A stretch of 64,000 nucleotides of DNA from Defluviitalea saccharophila (GCF_038396635.1 NZ_CP121687.1:2718592-2782591); one strand, 5' to 3'; counted from the first letter of the stretch, positions 43,847-53,752 are shown. Notes: a model not told the origin generated them from the letters alone. Translations and numbers: made by a program.

Positions 43847-44572
43847 TTATTCTTGAGCTGAAGAATTAGAAGCAGTATTTTTTAATGAGAAGGAGAAAGA
43901 CATTCTTTCAGTAAAATCATTAATGGTTTGTAATAACTCTGTTTTCTCCTTGAGAATTTTTTGATACTGTTCAGCATATTGCTGATTTTCGATTTCTAAG
44001 TTCCTAATTTTTTCTTCCAGTTCATTAATCTTTAACATGTTTTGATATTGAGCATTGGTCGCTTGCTCGTTCAGTCTGTTGTATTTATTTCTTTCAGCTT
44101 CCAGGCGATTTACAATTTTATCGTATTCGATCTTTGAAGTGTTTTGATATTCTTTATAATCTTCCAGGAGTTGTTCATAGCTCATTTGTTTGCTTGTAAG
44201 GCTGTCTTCCAATGAACGAATCTCTTTATTCTTTTCCTGTAAAAGCTGTTCTTTCTTTAATTGGTCTTGTTTTAAACGGGAGATGGATTCATTAGCATTA
44301 TGCAATTGCTCTTCCAACGCTTTATTTTTATATAGTATTAATTGACGGTCTTTTAGCATGTTTTCGAGAGAAACAATTAAATCCAACACGATTTTATCGT
44401 GAGTATCTTTTGAAAATAAATCGTTATCATTTTGCGAAGTAGTTTGTTCTATCTCTTCTGACAATTCAACTGAGGATTGAAGTTCCACTGTAGGCTGTTC
44501 CATTTGAATTTGGCTGGAGCGAATGCCTTTAAGCCAGTTTATCCCTTTTTTTTCGCTTCTTTCTTGTGGCAC
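43847..44572 (-). CDS. Coiled-coil protein of unknown function
   Basis: 241 residues with no signal peptide or membrane segment. After a polar N-terminal 55 residues the protein is a near-continuous heptad-rich coiled coil (about 60-225; for example KDRQLILYKNKALEEQLHNA, IRSLEDSLTSKQMSYEQLLE). It is rich in Glu, Lys and Gln. Gene lies 43 bases upstream of the deacetylase gene in the same direction, so the two may be cotranscribed and linked to envelope or division functions. No family recognised. Confidence 0.7.
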   Translation of the reverse strand: MPQERSEKKGINWLKGIRSSQIQMEQPTVELQSSVELSEEIEQTTSQNDNDLFSKDTHDKIVLDLIVSLENMLKDRQLILYKNKALEEQLHNANESISRLKQDQLKKEQLLQEKNKEIRSLEDSLTSKQMSYEQLLEDYKEYQNTSKIEYDKIVNRLEAERNKYNRLNEQATNAQYQNMLKINELEEKIRNLEIENQQYAEQYQKILKEKTELLQTINDFTERMSFSFSLKNTASNSSAQE

Positions 44573-44883
44573 AATATCAACTCCTATATCTGTTTATAGT
44601 ATTAAGGATTTTCTCTATATTATAACATTTTGCGCGGTTGAGAAATATTTTATATATAAAAATAGGAAAAAAGACCTAGAATAAGACAACTTTTTTGTCA
44701 AGGTCTCTCTATCCACAAAAATATATTAGCTGTGGGATTTTCTAAATCGCAGATTTATTATATGATAATAATTGACAATAATTATAGAAACAATTATCAT
44801 AATAATTAAGTATATTATGTAAAAAAATACTTAAGATGGTGTTAATAATTTAACAAAATCTTATAATGTTGCAGGGTGTGATT
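44573..44883. other. Divergent intergenic region with AT-rich dyad
   Basis: 311 bases between divergent genes. A dyad ATGATAAT (44762-44769) / ATTATCAT (44793-44800), extended by ATTG/CAAT, lies about 100 bases before the kinase gene and resembles an AT-rich repressor (Fur-family-like) site. No gene is supported. Confidence 0.4.
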
Positions 44884-46881
44884 ATGAGAAGCAATGTGTT
44901 AATGAAAGAACCAGTTTATGAACCTTACAGCCGATTTAATTTTAGCAGTAACGTTTACAGTACAGTTATTGTATTTACCCTCATTTTAGGCGGCCTTTAT
45001 TACATGAGCATTCAGAATTACTTGTTCTTTCACAGCATTGTTGAGTTAATATGCATTACGATTGGCGCTGTTATTGCCATTATGGCTGTTAATACCTATC
45101 CTTTTGAAACTCAGGCAGGGCTTCTTATTTTAGGAATAGCTTATGGAGTTGTTTCAATTTTTGACGCAATTCATATGCTTTCTTATAAAGGAATGTCGGT
45201 ATTAGCAGGACATTGCAGTACGAATTTACCTGTGCAGATGTGGGTTATTGCAAGATATATAGAAGGGATATCTATTTTTGCGGCCATTCTTTTGTTCAAA
45301 AAACAGATACAATTAAAGAAAGTGTTATGGATTTATTATGCAGTGTCTGCTTTCTTATTGTTTTCTACCTTTATATGGGATATTTTCCCTGAGTGTTGTG
45401 CAGAAGGTGTAAGGCCTACTGCTTTTGCAGTGATCAGTGAGTATATTATATCGATTGTGTTAATTATTTCACTTATTGTTATTCTTAGAAAAAAGAAATA
45501 TTTTTCCGATAGAATATTTTATTTCTTTGTAGTATCTATATGTTTCACTATTGTTTCTGAACTGTTAATAAGTTTTTGTATTGATATGGGTGATGTGTTC
45601 AGTGTGTTTGCCCATTATTTTAAACTCGTTTCGTTTTATTTTCTTTATAAGGCATTTATAGAGTTTGATTTAAAAGCTCCGCATAGAAATCTGCAAAAAA
45701 GCGAAAAGTTATACCGAATTTTATTTGATACAATTCCTACGGGAGTTATTATTCACTTTAATGAAAAAATACAGATAGCCAATAACGCTTTTATTCATTT
45801 AGCAGGAGAAGCATCCAAAGAACGGGTACTGAAAACACCGATCTGGGATTACTTTGATGTAGAAAAAAGAGAATCTTTCCGTAAAGTTATAGAACAGGTG
45901 AAAACGCAAAATACCGACATAGTGTTTGAAGAAAAACTCATGCGAAACGATGGAAATTTTCTTGATGTAGTGGTTAATATTACACCTTATACCTATGAAA
46001 GTGAACCGGCGGTATTAATCACGATAAAAGATATTACATCAACCAAACAAGTAGAATTTTTTAAATGCCAGATCGAAGAAACAACAGCTTATCAAAAACT
46101 CCAAAGAGATTTCTTTTCCAACTTGTCCCATGAACTCAAAACGCCTGTCAACTTGATTTTCAGTACAGTTCAGCTTTTGGAAACACATTTTAAAGATGCT
46201 TTATTAGAAAACGAAAAAATGAAACGATATATGCGGATTTTAAGGCAGAATTGCTATCGTATGCTGCGGCTTATCAATAACCTCATCGATGTAACCAAGA
46301 TGGATTCGGGTTATTTTAAATTAAATCTTAAGAATTATAATATTGTTAATGTCATAGAAGACATTGTCTTATCCACTGCAGAATACATGGACAGCAAAGG
46401 CATTTCCCTACTTTTTGATACGGATGTTGAAGAAAAGATTATGTCTGTCGATGTGAATATGATAGAAAGAATTATCCTGAATCTTCTTTCTAATGCAATC
46501 AAATTTACCGACAGAGGCGGGGAAATAACGGTTAAGATAGAAGATGGAGAAGACTACATTACGATTATTGTAAAAGATACAGGCATCGGAATTCCAAAAG
46601 AGTATCAGAAAATCATATTTGACAGGTTTGGGCAAGTGGATAAAATGAAATCAAGAAACAGGCAGGGCAGCGGCTTAGGTTTGTCACTGGTACAATCCCT
46701 GGTAGAATTGCATGGAGGAACCATATCTGTCCAAAGTGAATACAATCAAGGCAGTGAATTTATTATTAAACTTCCTGTTAAAGTTCTTCCTGAAGAAGAA
46801 TATCCCGTTATCCTAAAAGATGAAGAAGTTGATAAATATGTTGAAATGATGCATATTGAGTTTTCAGACATATATTGTTAA
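44884..46881 (+). CDS. MASE3-PAS sensor histidine kinase (orphan)
   Basis: 665 residues from ATG 44884 (AGGGTG upstream). The N-terminal 270 residues form a MASE3 membrane sensor with about eight helices (FHSIVELICITIGAVIAIMA, MWVIARYIEGISIF). A PAS domain follows (LYRILFDTIPTGVIIHFN), then HisKA with the phosphoacceptor His in FFSNLSHELKTP and HATPase motifs ILNLLSNAIKF, VKDTGIGIP and GSGLGLSLV. No response-regulator gene is adjacent in the same operon; the nearest, at 47122, is paired with its own kinase and separated by a terminator. Signal unknown. Confidence 0.9.
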   Translation: MRSNVLMKEPVYEPYSRFNFSSNVYSTVIVFTLILGGLYYMSIQNYLFFHSIVELICITIGAVIAIMAVNTYPFETQAGLLILGIAYGVVSIFDAIHMLSYKGMSVLAGHCSTNLPVQMWVIARYIEGISIFAAILLFKKQIQLKKVLWIYYAVSAFLLFSTFIWDIFPECCAEGVRPTAFAVISEYIISIVLIISLIVILRKKKYFSDRIFYFFVVSICFTIVSELLISFCIDMGDVFSVFAHYFKLVSFYFLYKAFIEFDLKAPHRNLQKSEKLYRILFDTIPTGVIIHFNEKIQIANNAFIHLAGEASKERVLKTPIWDYFDVEKRESFRKVIEQVKTQNTDIVFEEKLMRNDGNFLDVVVNITPYTYESEPAVLITIKDITSTKQVEFFKCQIEETTAYQKLQRDFFSNLSHELKTPVNLIFSTVQLLETHFKDALLENEKMKRYMRILRQNCYRMLRLINNLIDVTKMDSGYFKLNLKNYNIVNVIEDIVLSTAEYMDSKGISLLFDTDVEEKIMSVDVNMIERIILNLLSNAIKFTDRGGEITVKIEDGEDYITIIVKDTGIGIPKEYQKIIFDRFGQVDKMKSRNRQGSGLGLSLVQSLVELHGGTISVQSEYNQGSEFIIKLPVKVLPEEEYPVILKDEEVDKYVEMMHIEFSDIYC

Positions 46882-46918
46882 AATTTAGAAGGGCTACACT
46901 TGAATATAATTATATAAA

Positions 46919-46957
46919 GCACTTTCTGTCAATTTTCTGCCAGAAGGTGTTTTTTTG
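46919..46957 (+). terminator. Terminator after the MASE3 kinase gene
   Basis: GCACTTTCTG (46919-46928) pairs with CAGAAGGTGT (46941-46950) followed by T7. Confidence 0.82.
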
Positions 46958-47121
46958 TGGGGAATAAGGAATAAGCCGATGTAGATGTGAGTTTTGCGGT
47001 ATTAGCAATCAAGTTCAAAACAGATTGCACCATGAAAAAGATAGGTTATAATATTAATGAAATAAATTAGCATGAGAAAAGTAACGTATAAACAGTTGAC
47101 ACACTATTTGGAGGTGAGTGC

Positions 47122-47799
47122 TTGAAGATTTTACTCGTTGAAGATGATCGAACAATTGCCAGTGGCTTAGAATACTCCTTGGACCAAGAAGGCTATCATA
47201 CAGTTCTTTGCTATGATGTTACATCTGCAAAAAGGGCTTTAATGGAGAATGAATTTGATTTATGTCTCCTTGATGTATCTCTGCCCGATGGAAGTGGGTA
47301 TGAATTATGTAAGATAGCAAGGGAAAAATGGGATATTCCCATTATATTTTTGACGGCTTGTGATGATGAAGTCAATGTGGTGATGGGACTTGATATGGGA
47401 GCAGATGATTATATCACAAAGCCCTTTCGTATCAGAGAACTTATTTCTCGTATCAAATCAGTGCTCAGAAGATATCAAAAGGGCATAAAATCAAAACATA
47501 TTCTCGAACTGGGGGATATACGGATTAATACTCTTGATGCAAAGGTATATAAAAATGGAAAGGAAGTAAATCTTACGCCTTTAGAATATCGCCTGCTATT
47601 AACTTTTGCTAATAATGAAGGACAAATCCTGTCACGAAGTCAGCTCTTAGAAGGGATTTGGGATGTTGCCGGTGATTTTGTTAATGATAATACTTTAACT
47701 GTGTATATAAAGCGGATTCGAGAAAAGATAGAAGATGATCCTCAAAATCCAATGATTATCAAGACAATTCGTGGCCTTGGATATAAGGTGGGTGATTGA
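47122..47799 (+). CDS. OmpR-family response regulator (Bce-like)
   Basis: 225 residues from TTG 47122, preceded by GGAGGTGAG. Receiver domain with Asp in LCLLDVSLPDGSG and Lys in DYITKPF; C-terminal winged helix with LTPLEYRLLLTFANNEGQIL and TVYIKRIREKIE. It overlaps the kinase gene region closely and sits upstream of an ABC ATPase/permease pair, the standard Bce-type peptide-resistance layout. It probably binds the AAAGTCA repeats before the ATPase gene. Confidence 0.92.
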   Translation: MKILLVEDDRTIASGLEYSLDQEGYHTVLCYDVTSAKRALMENEFDLCLLDVSLPDGSGYELCKIAREKWDIPIIFLTACDDEVNVVMGLDMGADDYITKPFRIRELISRIKSVLRRYQKGIKSKHILELGDIRINTLDAKVYKNGKEVNLTPLEYRLLLTFANNEGQILSRSQLLEGIWDVAGDFVNDNTLTVYIKRIREKIEDDPQNPMIIKTIRGLGYKVGD

Positions 47800-47800
47800 T

Positions 47801-48805
47801 ATGCTTCGCAATAGAGAAATTCAACATTTTGCAATCCTTATGTTCCTTATATTCGCTGCTGGAAGTACTTTTATTTTTATTCTAAACCCAATTGCTGGAA
47901 TCATATCCGTGATAACTTTTTTACTCATTATGGGATGTAGTTTTTTCTATACGTTTAGGAGATATGAAGAAATAAAAAAGCTCTCTAATTATTTAAGGAT
48001 GCTTTCCAATGGGGATCACGCATTGGATATTCGTGATAACAGGGAGGGAGAGCTTAGTATTCTTAAAAATGAAATATACAAGGTAACCCTTATGCTCTCG
48101 AAACAAGGAGAACTTCTTAAAAAGGAAAAGGAGCAATTAGCCGATGCCCTCTCTGATATTTCTCATCAGCTTAAAACTCCGCTGACCTCTATGACTGTTA
48201 TGACAGATTTATTAAGTAATGACAACTTAACAAAAGAAAAAAGAATTGAATTTACTAAAAATATTGAAGCGCAGCTGGAGCGGATGGAATGGCTTTTAAC
48301 TTCTTTACTGAAACTCTCTAAAATTGATGCTGGAACAGTAACCTTTAAAAAGAATAAAGTATTGGTCTCTCAGCTGATTCAGAAAGCAATCAATCCTCTC
48401 TTAATTCCAATGGAAATTAAAGAACAAAAGCTCATTGTCGAAGGTGATGAGAAGACATCTTTTACAGGAGATATGAATTGGAGCGTTGAGGCAATCATTA
48501 ATATTGTAAAAAACTGTATAGAGCATACGCCTAAAGGGGGGACAATCTCTATCACATTCCATGAAAATCCTTTGTATACGGAAATTAAAATTTCAGATAA
48601 TGGAATTGGTATAGAGAAGGAAGACCTCCCTTATGTTTTTAAACGATTCTATAAAGGAAAGAATGCCAGCAAAGACAGTGTAGGCATAGGTCTTGCCATG
48701 GCAAAAAGTATAATAAGCAATCAAAATGGAGATATCAATGTTACAAGTCAGAAAAATCAAGGTACTGAATTTAGCATGAAATTTTATAAAAATATAAGTG
48801 ACTAA
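47801..48805 (+). CDS. Sensor histidine kinase (BceS-like, intramembrane-sensing)
   Basis: 334 residues from ATG 47801, directly after the regulator stop. Two N-terminal membrane helices with almost no loop, no recognisable sensor domain, then HisKA with DISHQLKTPLTSM and HATPase with IVKNCIEHTPKGG, ISDNGIGI and VGIGLAMAKS. Kinases of this build rely on their partner ABC permease to sense antimicrobial peptides. The permease is encoded two genes downstream. Confidence 0.9.
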   Translation: MLRNREIQHFAILMFLIFAAGSTFIFILNPIAGIISVITFLLIMGCSFFYTFRRYEEIKKLSNYLRMLSNGDHALDIRDNREGELSILKNEIYKVTLMLSKQGELLKKEKEQLADALSDISHQLKTPLTSMTVMTDLLSNDNLTKEKRIEFTKNIEAQLERMEWLLTSLLKLSKIDAGTVTFKKNKVLVSQLIQKAINPLLIPMEIKEQKLIVEGDEKTSFTGDMNWSVEAIINIVKNCIEHTPKGGTISITFHENPLYTEIKISDNGIGIEKEDLPYVFKRFYKGKNASKDSVGIGLAMAKSIISNQNGDINVTSQKNQGTEFSMKFYKNISD

Positions 48806-48816
48806 ATTGTAATATT

Positions 48817-48858
48817 AAAGTCACTGCAAAGTCATCTAAGGCAGATATACTAAAGTCA
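48817..48858 (+). promoter_or_regulatory. AAAGTCA direct repeats and promoter before the ABC ATPase
   Basis: AAAGTCA occurs exactly at 48817-48823, 48828-48834 and 48852-48858. The first two are 11 bp apart (one helical turn) and occupy the -35 zone of a TATACT -10 element at 48846-48851. This is the pattern expected of an OmpR-family regulator-activated promoter. Confidence 0.65.
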
Positions 48859-48883
48859 CAATAAGAATTCTGGAGGTTGTAGC

Positions 48884-49567
48884 ATGGAAATATTAAAAGT
48901 TGAACATCTTTCTAAAATTTATGGTAGTGGCGAAACAGCAGTTAAAGCCTTAAATGACGTTTCTTTCTCAGTAGAAAAAGGAGAATTTGTTGCCATTATA
49001 GGACCGTCTGGTTCCGGGAAATCCACTTTATTACACATGCTTGGAGGTGTGGATATACCTACTGAGGGTAAAGTGTTTATAGATGGCACAGATATATACA
49101 GTTTGGATGAAACTCAGCTGGCGATTTTTAGGCGCAGACAGATTGGTCTTATCTATCAATTTTATAATCTTATCCCTGTGCTTAATGTGGAAGAAAACAT
49201 CACCTTGCCTTTGCTGCTTGACGGACATCAGGTCGATTCTGAGCAGTTTCGAAATATAGTAAAAATACTTGGTCTGGAAAACAGACTCCATCATTTGCCC
49301 AATCAACTTTCCGGCGGTCAGCAGCAAAGAGTATCCATAGGAAGAGCCCTTATTAATAATCCTGCTTTGATGCTGGCAGATGAGCCCACAGGAAATCTTG
49401 ACAGTAAAAATAGTCATGAGATTATTGATCTTTTAAAAATGTTCAATAAGACTTTTCAGCAAACGCTTATTATCATTACCCATGATGAACGGATTGCATT
49501 ACAGGCTGATAGAATCATAGCTATAGAAGATGGGAAGATTACCAAAAACGAGGTGATTCGCCCATGA
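48884..49567 (+). CDS. ABC transporter ATP-binding protein (MacB/BceA-like)
   Basis: 227 residues, complete type VII ABC ATPase: Walker A GPSGSGKSTLLHM, Q-loop IYQFYNL, signature LSGGQQQRVSIGRAL, Walker B MLADEPTGNLDS and ITHDERIA. It pairs with the FtsX-type permease whose start overlaps its stop by four bases. ATG 48884 follows TGGAGG. Expression probably depends on the regulator at 47122. Confidence 0.93.
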   Translation: MEILKVEHLSKIYGSGETAVKALNDVSFSVEKGEFVAIIGPSGSGKSTLLHMLGGVDIPTEGKVFIDGTDIYSLDETQLAIFRRRQIGLIYQFYNLIPVLNVEENITLPLLLDGHQVDSEQFRNIVKILGLENRLHHLPNQLSGGQQQRVSIGRALINNPALMLADEPTGNLDSKNSHEIIDLLKMFNKTFQQTLIIITHDERIALQADRIIAIEDGKITKNEVIRP

Positions 49568-52176
49568 ATATAGTTAATAAGTTAACTTTAAGACAACTCA
49601 AATTAAATAAAAAAAGAACCCTCGTTACCATTATAGGGTCCATTATCTCAGTAGCAATGGTTACAGCAGTAGCTACCTTAGGAATTTCATTTATGGATTT
49701 GATGAGGAGACAAAACATAGCCGATCAAGGAGAATGGCATGTTGTTTATAATAATGTGAATAAAACACAAGTGGAAGCGATTAAAAATGATGCCGAAACA
49801 AAAGATTTGATTTTAGAGAGGGTTTTAGGCTATGCCCCCATAAATAGCCAAAACTTGAACAAGCCCTATTTATTTCTTATGGAATATAACAAAGAAGGTT
49901 TTGATAAATTTCCAATAGAACTTTTGGAAGGAAGATTTCCAGAAAAAGAAGATGAAATCGTCATCTCTGAAGCCATATTATCCAATGCAAAACTTCAGTA
50001 TAAGATAGGAGATGTCATTACTCTTGATATTGGAGAGAGACATTATACCAGTGAAGAAGGAGAAGAGCAAATTCTATCGCAGAACGAGCCTTTACAAAAA
50101 ACTTCAGAGGGAATTCAAGAAACATTAATAAGCGATATTACAAAGACTTATACCATTGTAGGCATGATCAGTAGGCCCACTTGGGAACCTACCTGGTCTC
50201 CGGGATATACGGCATTATCTTATATGGATGAAAAAACGATAACATCTGAGAACACTGTAAATGCTGCAGTTGTTTTACAGCATGTTAATGATTCACTATT
50301 TGAATATGGAGAAGAGTTGGCAGAAAAAAATGGCATAGAGAAAGTAGAATTTAATCATTCTTTATTAAGATACTACGGAGCGATAAAAGACAATCAATTA
50401 AGGAATATGCTTTTTTATTTGTCTGCCATTATTATGATCATTATTGTGATTGGCTCTGTTTCATTAATATACAATGCTTTTGCAATTTCAGTTTCGGAAC
50501 GATCGAGATATCTAGGTATGTTATCCAGTGTAGGTGCTACAAAAAAACAAAAACGAGATTCTGTATTCTTTGAAGGGACTGTGATTGGAATAATCAGTAT
50601 TCCCATTGGGATTATTGCAGGCCTTGTAGGAATCGGAATTACATTCATTTGTATTAATCCGATTATCAAAGGCGCTCTGGGTGTAACTGAAAATTTCAGG
50701 TTGGTCGTATTGCCTTCTTCTATTTTAGTTGCGGTACTTATATCTGCCCTTACTATCTTTATTTCAACTTATATCCCTGCCCGAAGAGCTTCGAACATAT
50801 CTGCCATAGATGCTATTCGTCAAGTAGTAGATGTAAAATTGACCAGTAAAGAGGTAAAAACATCAAGATTAACTCGAAAGATTTTTGGGATTGAGGGAGA
50901 TATAGGCCTTAAGAACTTAAAAAGAAACAAAAGAAGATACCAGGCAACAGTTTTTTCGCTGATCATTAGCATGGTTTTATTTTTAGTAGTGTCCGCTTTT
51001 ACAGCAGTGTTAAAGAAATCCATCGTGCTTAGTCAAGACGGAATAAACTATGATATTCAAGTGTCGATTGAAAGTGAGAATGAAGAAGAACAGGAATCTA
51101 TTATTAAAAAAATAAATTTGTTGGAGCATATAACGGAGTCAACCCATATTGAGCGTTTCGAGGTACAAACTTGGGTAGAAGAAGAATATATAGCGGATTA
51201 TTTAAAAGGTGAGCATGAAGACATAATGAAAAATGACAAGTACCCTTATTCTATATCTGTTAATGTATTGGATGATGAATCTTTAGAAGTTTATGCGAAA
51301 GAGGTAGGAATAAACTTTAAGCGCCTAAAAGACACAGAGAATCCTGGGGTAATCATTATTGATACAGTAAAATATAAAGACACGGAAGAAGACAAATATA
51401 TTGAAACTAAAGCGATTAAAACCCGTGAGGGAGAAAAACTGGATCTAAACTATTATGATTGGGAAAATGAGAAGGAGATACCTTTAGAATCTGTAGAAAT
51501 CCTTGCGCTTACAGATAAATCGCCTAGCGGTGTTTTCTCCCAAAGAATTTATTCAGGATTCAATATGATTTTATCTAAAGATGTCTATGAAAAGATTAAA
51601 AATAATGCTCCGATAATCAATAAAGATGCCTACAGCTTGCTCTATATAAAAAGTGATATGCCTCTAAAGCTTCAGGAAGACATTGAAGCTATACAAAATA
51701 ATGAAAGTCAAAATAATATTTATTTGTATAATTTCTTTCTGGCCAGACAAAGAGAAGAACAAATGATTCTTTTAATGTCGGTGTTCACGTATGCGTTTAT
51801 TATACTCATCACTGCCATTTGTATTGCCAATATTTTTAATACCGTATCGACCAGTATTGCACTTAGGAAAAGAGAATTTGCAATGCTCAAATCTGTTGGT
51901 ATGACGCCGAAAAGTTTTAATAAAATGATTTATTATGAAAGTATTTTTTATGGTTTAAAAGCTCTGTTATACGGAATGCCCATAAGTTTTGCCGTTATGT
52001 ACCTATTGCACCGAACATTGATGATAAAATTTAGTTTTGAATTTTTTATTCCATGGACCAATGTAGGTATAGCCATAGGAGCTGTGTTTATCATAGTAAG
52101 TACGGCGATGTTTTATTCCAGCAAAAAAGTAAAAAAAGAAAATATTATAGATGTGTTAAAGCAAGATATCGCTTAA
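49564..52176 (+). CDS. FtsX/MacB-type ABC transporter permease, long form
   Basis: 870 residues. One N-terminal membrane helix, an extracytoplasmic MacB-like domain (about 45-280), three helices with the first FtsX domain (near 285-410, SERSRYLGMLSSVGATKKQ), a fourth helix around 470, a second extracytoplasmic domain (about 490-730) and a second FtsX domain (about 735-870, RKREFAMLKSVGMTPK). The two coupling motifs (MLSSVGATKKQ and MLKSVGMTPK) are clear. It is longer than BceB (about 650 residues) and nearer to the two-FtsX YtrF/MacB-like permeases. Works with the preceding ATPase in mechanotransmission or peptide detoxification. Confidence 0.9.
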   Translation: MNIVNKLTLRQLKLNKKRTLVTIIGSIISVAMVTAVATLGISFMDLMRRQNIADQGEWHVVYNNVNKTQVEAIKNDAETKDLILERVLGYAPINSQNLNKPYLFLMEYNKEGFDKFPIELLEGRFPEKEDEIVISEAILSNAKLQYKIGDVITLDIGERHYTSEEGEEQILSQNEPLQKTSEGIQETLISDITKTYTIVGMISRPTWEPTWSPGYTALSYMDEKTITSENTVNAAVVLQHVNDSLFEYGEELAEKNGIEKVEFNHSLLRYYGAIKDNQLRNMLFYLSAIIMIIIVIGSVSLIYNAFAISVSERSRYLGMLSSVGATKKQKRDSVFFEGTVIGIISIPIGIIAGLVGIGITFICINPIIKGALGVTENFRLVVLPSSILVAVLISALTIFISTYIPARRASNISAIDAIRQVVDVKLTSKEVKTSRLTRKIFGIEGDIGLKNLKRNKRRYQATVFSLIISMVLFLVVSAFTAVLKKSIVLSQDGINYDIQVSIESENEEEQESIIKKINLLEHITESTHIERFEVQTWVEEEYIADYLKGEHEDIMKNDKYPYSISVNVLDDESLEVYAKEVGINFKRLKDTENPGVIIIDTVKYKDTEEDKYIETKAIKTREGEKLDLNYYDWENEKEIPLESVEILALTDKSPSGVFSQRIYSGFNMILSKDVYEKIKNNAPIINKDAYSLLYIKSDMPLKLQEDIEAIQNNESQNNIYLYNFFLARQREEQMILLMSVFTYAFIILITAICIANIFNTVSTSIALRKREFAMLKSVGMTPKSFNKMIYYESIFYGLKALLYGMPISFAVMYLLHRTLMIKFSFEFFIPWTNVGIAIGAVFIIVSTAMFYSSKKVKKENIIDVLKQDIA

Positions 52177-52190
52177 TACAAAGTACACTT

Positions 52191-52237
52191 ATCCTAATCT
52201 ATTTAGAGCAAAACTCTATTTGGATTAGGATTTTTTT
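52191..52237 (+). terminator. Terminator of the Bce-like operon
   Basis: ATCCTAATC (52191-52199) pairs with GATTAGGAT (52223-52231), with inner AGAG/CTCT, then a T7 run. Confidence 0.85.
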
Positions 52238-52358
52238 AAGAAATTTAAATGTGCAACATATAATAATAATAAAGATTCTTGACGTGCTTACATAAAAGCT
52301 TTTATGAATGTGGAATACTTAAAGTAAAATGATGTTCTAACAGAAAGGAAGAGGTGTT

Positions 52359-52931
52359 GTGCAAAAATCTAGAACAGGATGGATTGTGTTAGGGATTGTA
52401 TTAATCGTTTTACTGATTATAGGGTCTAGTGTCATTGGCAGTTATAATAGTTTGGCAGCAGCCAGTGAAAATATTGACAGCAAATGGAGTCAGGTAGAAA
52501 ACAATCTTCAAAGAAGGGCGGACTTGATACCAAATTTGGTAGCCACCGTTAAAGGCTATGCGTCCCATGAGCAAGAAATCTTTACAGCTATTTCTGATGC
52601 AAGGGCAAGGCTCATCGGGGCAGATAGTGTAGAAGAAGCAGCCAGAGCAAACAATGAGCTATCAGGGGCTTTAAACAGATTATTAGCCATTAGCGAAGCA
52701 TATCCCACTTTGAAAGCAGATCAGAACTTTAGAGCCCTGCAGGATGAACTGGCAGGAACAGAAAATAGGATTGCAACAGCAAGAAAAGACTATAATGATG
52801 CAGTACAGTCCTATAATACAAGAATTAAAAGATTTCCACTTAATATCATTGCAGGTATGTTTGGCTATGAAAGAAGAGAATATTTCCAGGCAGATGAAGG
52901 CAGCCAGGAAGTACCCAATGTTGAATTCTAA
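52359..52931 (+). CDS. LemA-family protein
   Basis: 190 residues from GTG 52359 after AAGGAAGAGG. A single N-terminal membrane helix (residues 8-27) and a helical LemA domain with the hallmark WSQVENNLQRRADLIPNLVA and the C-terminal YNTRIKRFPLNIIAGMFGY. Membrane-attached with the domain outside; function not established, though often paired with TPM-domain or HtpX-like genes. Its TAA overlaps the next gene region by one base in the upstream reading. Confidence 0.93.
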   Translation: MQKSRTGWIVLGIVLIVLLIIGSSVIGSYNSLAAASENIDSKWSQVENNLQRRADLIPNLVATVKGYASHEQEIFTAISDARARLIGADSVEEAARANNELSGALNRLLAISEAYPTLKADQNFRALQDELAGTENRIATARKDYNDAVQSYNTRIKRFPLNIIAGMFGYERREYFQADEGSQEVPNVEF

Positions 52932-52948
52932 TGACAGGAAGGGATCAT

Positions 52949-53719
52949 ATGATAAAAAGATTGAGTGCCTTGCTGATTGGACTCCTATTCTTTCTATGCA
53001 TACCCGGTATAGCAAGTGCAGAAATAGATATCCCGCCCCCGACGCATCATTATGTCAGTGATTTTGCAGGTGTTCTTAGTAACAGTGCAAAACAGACTGT
53101 CGAGAATATGGCAAAAGAGTTGGAGGAAAAAACAGGAGCACAGATCGTAGTTGTCCTTCCCGAAAGTCTTCAAGGAGCATCCATTGAAGAATATGCCACT
53201 ACATTATTCAGGCAATGGGGCATAGGTCAAAAAGAACAAAATAATGGGGTTTTGCTGCTCGTTGCTCCCAATGAAAGAGAATCAAGGATTGAGGTAGGTT
53301 ATGGTTTGGAAGGCCGCCTGCCCGATGGAAAAACCGGAAGGATTCAGGATGAATATTTGATTCCCTATCTGATGCAAGGAGATTATGATTCAGGAATCAT
53401 CGCGACCTACCAAGTCTTAGCCACAGAAGTTGCAGAAGAGTACGGCGTTGAGCTTACTGGTATTCCGGATACGTTCCCTCAGAGGTCAGTTCAAACAAAT
53501 AATAGAATGAATAAAAGTATACTTATTGTATTAATCATTCTTTTTCTTATTGATATTTTTTTGTTTAGGGGAAGAATTACGAGATTTATCATTGAAATGC
53601 TTTTTTGGAGTTCTATGTTTGGAGGAAGACGGGGCGGAGGCAGTGGAGGCTTCGGCGGAGGTGGCTTTGGTGGCGGTGGAGGTTCTTCCGGTGGAGGAGG
53701 CAGCAGCCGTAAATGGTAA
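52949..53719 (+). CDS. TPM-domain (YgcG-like) membrane protein
   Basis: 256 residues from ATG 52949, with AGGAAGGGA upstream; a start at 52931 overlapping the lemA stop is less likely. Signal peptide (to about residue 24), TPM domain (VSDFAGVLSNSAKQTVENMA, GAQIVVVLPESL, NNGVLLLVAPNERESRIEVG, GYGLEGRLPDG), one membrane helix near 195, and a Gly/Ser-rich tail. Extracytoplasmic TPM domains are linked to membrane-protein turnover and repair; partner of lemA in the same operon. Confidence 0.9.
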   Translation: MIKRLSALLIGLLFFLCIPGIASAEIDIPPPTHHYVSDFAGVLSNSAKQTVENMAKELEEKTGAQIVVVLPESLQGASIEEYATTLFRQWGIGQKEQNNGVLLLVAPNERESRIEVGYGLEGRLPDGKTGRIQDEYLIPYLMQGDYDSGIIATYQVLATEVAEEYGVELTGIPDTFPQRSVQTNNRMNKSILIVLIILFLIDIFLFRGRITRFIIEMLFWSSMFGGRRGGGSGGFGGGGFGGGGGSSGGGGSSRKW

Positions 53720-53752
53720 AGCAAGGATTACAGGTTACAATCCTTGCTTTTT
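53718..53752 (+). terminator. Terminator of the lemA-TPM operon
   Basis: AAAGCAAGGATT / AATCCTTGCTTT, 12-bp perfect stem, 9-base loop, then TT. It overlaps the stop codon. Confidence 0.8.
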
